DNA of 8,282 bases from Lentisphaeria bacterium (lineage in GTDB: Bacteria; Verrucomicrobiota; Lentisphaeria; JABSQK01; UBA12247). Below the pieces are notes generated by a model that saw nothing but the letters and a program-made list of their open reading frames with translations, had not been told where the DNA came from and ran no database searches. The translations under genes were made by a program, and so were the position numbers. Positions 5,801-8,282 of this stretch are shown here, in pieces; the first letter of the stretch is position 1, and every line of letters starts with the position of its first letter. The stretch is taken from positions 1-8,282 of the forward strand of contig DMTJ01000019.1 of NCBI GenBank assembly GCA_003477185.1. The letters are read 5' to 3'.

Positions 5801-8282
5801 TCAGCGTGGCGATCACATTCTGGCGGGTGTCGAGCCGGCAGACAGCGAACCGAGCACTCCCACACTTGTCACAGCATTGGGCACAGGGAATCCCTGGACC
5901 GACGTGCACGTTCATTCGGCAGGTGGCTTCTGGAATCCGCTGACGGACAGTATCGTTCACGAGACGGACTTCGGCTACGAAGTGCTGGCAGGGACGGATC
6001 TCGGATCGCTTGCTGCGATGAATGGTGTCTTGCCCGCTCACGTTGACTTCATTGCCGTTGGCACCGAGTGGGATGCGACCACTGATACGCTGCTGATTGA
6101 CGATGACATTCCTGGCGCGCGCCAGACCTCTTACCCAGCGTACATTCCCGGGACGGGAGCCGGCTCCAACCTGATCACCGTTGTAAATCAGTTGAGCGAT
6201 ATCAGCACCGGTAGCCTGCTGTTGCCGAACAGCAACAACTTTGGCGTAATCGGCTTGAATGCGGCATCGACGCAGGGCGACACGCTGGAGCGCGTGGTCG
6301 TCACCTTTCGTGCGGCTCGGCATGTCTGGCAGGATGACCCGGCTGGTCAAGTGGGTGTATTCGAGCCTGGCATTGATGAGCTGTTCACCGCCACGGGGGT
6401 GCAGTTGACCGAAGGTGCCACGCCTGGCACTGGCGTGTTCTTGTGGGCCTCCGAAACCCACCAGCCTGACGAACAGGCAGGGCATTTGGTGGCCGAACCC
6501 TATCGGCCTGGGATTGATGAGGCTTGGTATGATAACGACGGCGACGGCCGCTATACACCGGGCTCTGATGCCCTCATTTCGCAAGGCTCAACGCCAGGCA
6601 TCCAGTGGGCGAGCCGCGCTCCAGAGCCCTTGGGTGGAATCAGCAGCTGGGCCAGCGAAGGTAACATCTCCGTGGAGGCCGACTTTGAAGGGGCCAATGT
6701 TCCTGTAACACGTCTTGCCTATATCGACAGCAACGGCAGTGGCAAGTTTGAGGTTGTTGGTGACCATATGTTTGTGGACCAGGGCACCTTGGGAGTATTT
6801 GACGCCGCCGACATCCAGACGGCCCATGGAGTTGGTGCAGCACCAGCACTGGGTGACGACTTGACCGTGATCGACTACAGCGTTCGCTATGCGTTCTATG
6901 ATGAAAACGACAATGGCCTCTATGACGAAGGCATCGATGAGTTGTACTACGACATCAGCGGCTATGGGATCTTCAACCGGCCCAATGGCGCCGATGATGA
7001 CGGCGATGGCCTGATCGATGAAGCAGACGAGAATGACGTTGTCATTTCCCGTGGTGCCAACCAGACCCTCGATGCCGCTGATGGTGCTGTGGTGACCAAC
7101 ATCTTCTACACCTTGAGCACCTCAGATTTTCGTCCCCTGCAGATTGGCGGAGATGAAGAGTATTTTCGCAGCGGCGTTGCCCTGTTTCGTGATGACGACA
7201 CCACGATTCTGGACAATTCCGGACTGTTTAACGATCCGGAAGGTGGCGGCGCTGACAATCGCATGACTCTGGGCACGATGGACTGGATCGATGGCTATGC
7301 TGCTGATGATGGCATTCTGCGCGTGGAGCTGATTCCCCAGATTGACCCGTTGATTCCTGCAGTACAGCGTCCTTGGGACGACCTGCCGGTGGACGATGCC
7401 GGGGGCAATGCTGGTAACGACTGGTTTGTGGCGATCAAGACCAGCAACACGATTTCGCAGTGGGATGCCTTCACGGTCAGCGTGGGGCGCTATTCCGGGA
7501 TTATGTCCGGTGAGCTATCCGCTGGTAACGAGACTCTGCTGAAGGGCATACATGATCGTGCTGGCCTGAGTAGCCATTCGCGTACGTCCGAATGGATCAG
7601 CCGGATGATGGTCCCGAATGCGCCGGGCGTGTTGAGCATCAATCCAGAAGACCCGACGTCAGTAGAGCCGAATGGCCGCATTGCGTTGAACGATGTGGCG
7701 CTGGCCCCTCGTTCCAAGGGCGATACGGTTGAGGAAATGTGGGCAGTCGGCAATGAGGGCGGCGTGCGCTACAGCGCCGATGGCGGCCTGACCTGGGTTG
7801 AAGCCCACGATGGTGGCGGGTTTCCGGTATCGTCGGTTGCTGGCACAGAGGCACCTCGTGATCTGCTGGCCGTTGACGTCGCACCAGGACGTCCGCATAC
7901 AGCCTGGGTCGCGGGTACGGACGGGTATTTCGGCAATGTGATTACCGATGGCACTGGCGCGTTTTTCGGTGAAGTTGACCAATCTCTGGCAGTGGCTGCG
8001 CTCTGGGGGGGAGACCCCGTACCATCCTTGAACGCCATCCAGACAATCAACAGCAACAACGTCATTGCCGTGGGTGATGATGGGGCGATTGTGCATTTCT
8101 GGGATCCTGCGTTCCCAACCGGGTACTCCACAGATGGACCGGGCAACCCTGCAGCGCCCGTTGGTTTCAATGTTCAATTCCATCGCCAGCACGTCGGTCT
8201 TGGCCTCGATTCCGACTTCCGTGACGTTGCCTTTATCAACGATGTCGAAGGCTGGATTGTGGGTACGGTTGGCGCTGATGGT
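2796..8282 (+). CDS. Giant secreted protein: Ig-like modules, Ca-loop-like motifs, Asp-box propeller; 3' end outside window
   Basis: The frame is open for 1829 codons without a stop. I followed it line by line and saw no frameshift. Residues 1-36 are a signal peptide (basic start, hydrophobic LAMLGFAVAVLAM, cleavage likely after LSA32 or VSA36). Residues 40 to about 780 hold roughly six Ig-like modules of SbsA/Big_5 type. Several begin A-x-P-[VI] (138, 344, 494, 647), several carry DxDxNGxID loops (40, 248, 355, 505), and the strands read I-x-I-E-FSE (about 155, 517, 685). DAAGN motifs occur near 450 and 760. Residues about 790-1190 I cannot assign. Residues 1189-1414 are strongly acidic with further loops such as DNDGDGRY (1246-1253), DSNGSGKF (1311-1318) and NGADDDGDGLIDEADEND (1397-1414). 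From about 1635 an Asp-box/Ycf48-like propeller begins: WAVGNEGGVRYSADGGLTW (1649-1667, Asp-box SADGGLTW), then AVGDDGAIVHF and DVAFINDVEGWIVG. It is probably a calcium-stabilised surface or exported protein. The C-terminal sorting signal, if any, is outside the window. No catalytic site is recognised. Confidence 0.9.
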   Translation, partial: MNNLRSGSSRPTWHLAMLGFAVAVLAMPGLSAVVSATYFDSNNNGQVDTVDVEMDNTVAGSSFEASDWTFSITDVAATAGVAQTPAVNVFRLTLTGMPANDTAPTLTVSYTNGGGGADDLQVGGGAHANFTIAADDGAEPIMVSATAVDTGLLTDPDSIEIEFSEDVTVPALQLDAYNVGASTITGITQLTANTIEIQLDAQITASVSTIRYDAANGDSFDGVGIEQPDNDAVTLVLPPTANRITTADGDSNGFIDQIIIEFNSTVTAANFTGAYSVAGYVIDNGAVEDTRVLLNLEERNIVDTWATPQVTYTAAGDTRREVEVGGETVTARVQPFSETATDAAPPVLINASTRDIDFNGHIDTILVRYSELVTEAGAPYTVAGYRDRGLDLNVRYIERGTDSVYTVGEDDLWIDVDDSKTYSVGDVTIDDLGAVIGDAGTEANWFATIQLVEAQNPDTGVTPQLTYVRDDGGVLDAAGNEVVDGSTDTPIDRAQPVMYALETRDADGNGALDGIYIEFSETVDIQDTGNAGISGITVVDQINGITYDPTPANYDGNATSIVLALNEVFNADTNVYYDTGIVPTITYDGNGNIRDVTNNAATGTNILRSQNVDDTTINDAGPDNTLGTSDDTLRNVTGNADRYDDRAFPVIVSTYHNRTNGPFGALVSDEVIGMIGVDNDDTVMIQFSESMTHERGALTSGTIQTRLPFGGQWRAQTAANGLGNLDTPSGIEWQQTFNNADDTIIIYLTGPSPGLPNTTASTLSVGNTINTHTSFEDAAGNDVPSITVIGDFNPVYWPSGSLAGNTEPWITPTIIDEQHFLLPHSAETRLIQIVITNNSRNLPELHPKFDQSFNFNQLHVNYPFDDPLTPPVDIFPAAEYIAPLSSTHTSGFQIDVEFAAGNPTLMPLDLQGFNTFKYHEAIPLSTVDTFYHPLRFNDATIDPTGPTQTGTFFVELRTHNTVVHGVNFNTWIQEGSVGLRLPSFCFEFPSDASQSTWVHNVYQRGDHILAGVEPADSEPSTPTLVTALGTGNPWTDVHVHSAGGFWNPLTDSIVHETDFGYEVLAGTDLGSLAAMNGVLPAHVDFIAVGTEWDATTDTLLIDDDIPGARQTSYPAYIPGTGAGSNLITVVNQLSDISTGSLLLPNSNNFGVIGLNAASTQGDTLERVVVTFRAARHVWQDDPAGQVGVFEPGIDELFTATGVQLTEGATPGTGVFLWASETHQPDEQAGHLVAEPYRPGIDEAWYDNDGDGRYTPGSDALISQGSTPGIQWASRAPEPLGGISSWASEGNISVEADFEGANVPVTRLAYIDSNGSGKFEVVGDHMFVDQGTLGVFDAADIQTAHGVGAAPALGDDLTVIDYSVRYAFYDENDNGLYDEGIDELYYDISGYGIFNRPNGADDDGDGLIDEADENDVVISRGANQTLDAADGAVVTNIFYTLSTSDFRPLQIGGDEEYFRSGVALFRDDDTTILDNSGLFNDPEGGGADNRMTLGTMDWIDGYAADDGILRVELIPQIDPLIPAVQRPWDDLPVDDAGGNAGNDWFVAIKTSNTISQWDAFTVSVGRYSGIMSGELSAGNETLLKGIHDRAGLSSHSRTSEWISRMMVPNAPGVLSINPEDPTSVEPNGRIALNDVALAPRSKGDTVEEMWAVGNEGGVRYSADGGLTWVEAHDGGGFPVSSVAGTEAPRDLLAVDVAPGRPHTAWVAGTDGYFGNVITDGTGAFFGEVDQSLAVAALWGGDPVPSLNAIQTINSNNVIAVGDDGAIVHFWDPAFPTGYSTDGPGNPAAPVGFNVQFHRQHVGLGLDSDFRDVAFINDVEGWIVGTVGADG
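2913..4869 (+). repeat. Protein-level tandem Ig-like modules within the giant gene
   Basis: Roughly six diverged modules of about 100-160 residues each. The shared order is A-x-P-V start, Asp-rich loop, I-x-I-x-F-S-E strand, then later an L-T-Y or I-T-Y strand with D-x-x-GN. Modules two and six have lost the clean DxDxNG loop (TDPDSIEIEFSE, DNDDTVMIQFSE) but keep the strand. Similarity is visible in protein only. I saw no long DNA-level repeats, so the duplications look old. Confidence 0.65.

Noticed and set aside
5661..6584. Minus-strand ORF of 307 codons inside the giant gene
   Set aside because: It is long but has no recognisable motif, is Arg/Val/Ile rich as expected for the complement of Asp-rich coding sequence, and lies fully within a continuous, motif-bearing plus frame. 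The same applies to minus-strand ORFs at 4797-5591, 3891-4373 and 7659-8192.
2796..8282. CRISPR array or DNA-level tandem repeats in the Asp-rich coding region
   Set aside because: The repetition is at protein level only. I saw no regularly spaced identical DNA repeats.

Overview
The window looks like chromosomal DNA from a PVC-group bacterium, most likely Lentisphaerota, Kiritimatiellota or a neighbouring lineage. This rests on family-level resemblance only. The prepilin-like protein has the 'FTIIEL...MLLPSLSHARERA' N-terminus and a late 'YQDGR' motif that are very common in those phyla. It sits next to a formylglycine-generating-enzyme (FGE)-like lipoprotein and close to a giant, acidic, secreted repeat protein. 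No marker gene fixes the taxonomy.

Layout: (i) Bases 1-1267, minus strand, hold two overlapping genes. A pilin-like gene (629-1267) comes first and an FGE-sulfatase-domain lipoprotein (642 down to the left edge, C-terminus outside the window) follows, with a 14-nt overlap. (ii) Bases 1268-1346 are a short divergent intergenic region. (iii) Bases 1347-2225, plus strand, hold a complete sugar-nucleotidyltransferase-like protein. (iv) Bases 2226-2551 contain no convincing gene. They hold two sizeable inverted repeats, then a promoter-like stretch with a paired CTAGAGC element and an extended -10. (v) Bases 2552-2803 hold a small unrecognised ORF. Its last 8 bases overlap the start of (vi), a giant ORF running from 2796 off the right edge, 1829 codons so far with no stop.

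The giant protein is the main content. It has a signal peptide, then about six Ig-like modules carrying Asp-rich loops of the form DxDxNGxID. A long middle section resembles nothing I know. A second, very acidic series of Ca-loop-like motifs follows, and then the start of an Asp-box/Ycf48-like beta-propeller. It contains only seven lysines and one cysteine that I could find. The likely picture is a calcium-stabilised surface or secreted protein made from its own promoter, with the small upstream ORF translationally coupled to it. The minus-strand pair probably acts at the envelope (pseudopilin plus lipoprotein). The nucleotidyltransferase is cytoplasmic, with no evident functional link to either side. 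I see no CRISPR array, IS element, tRNA, rRNA or phage gene.
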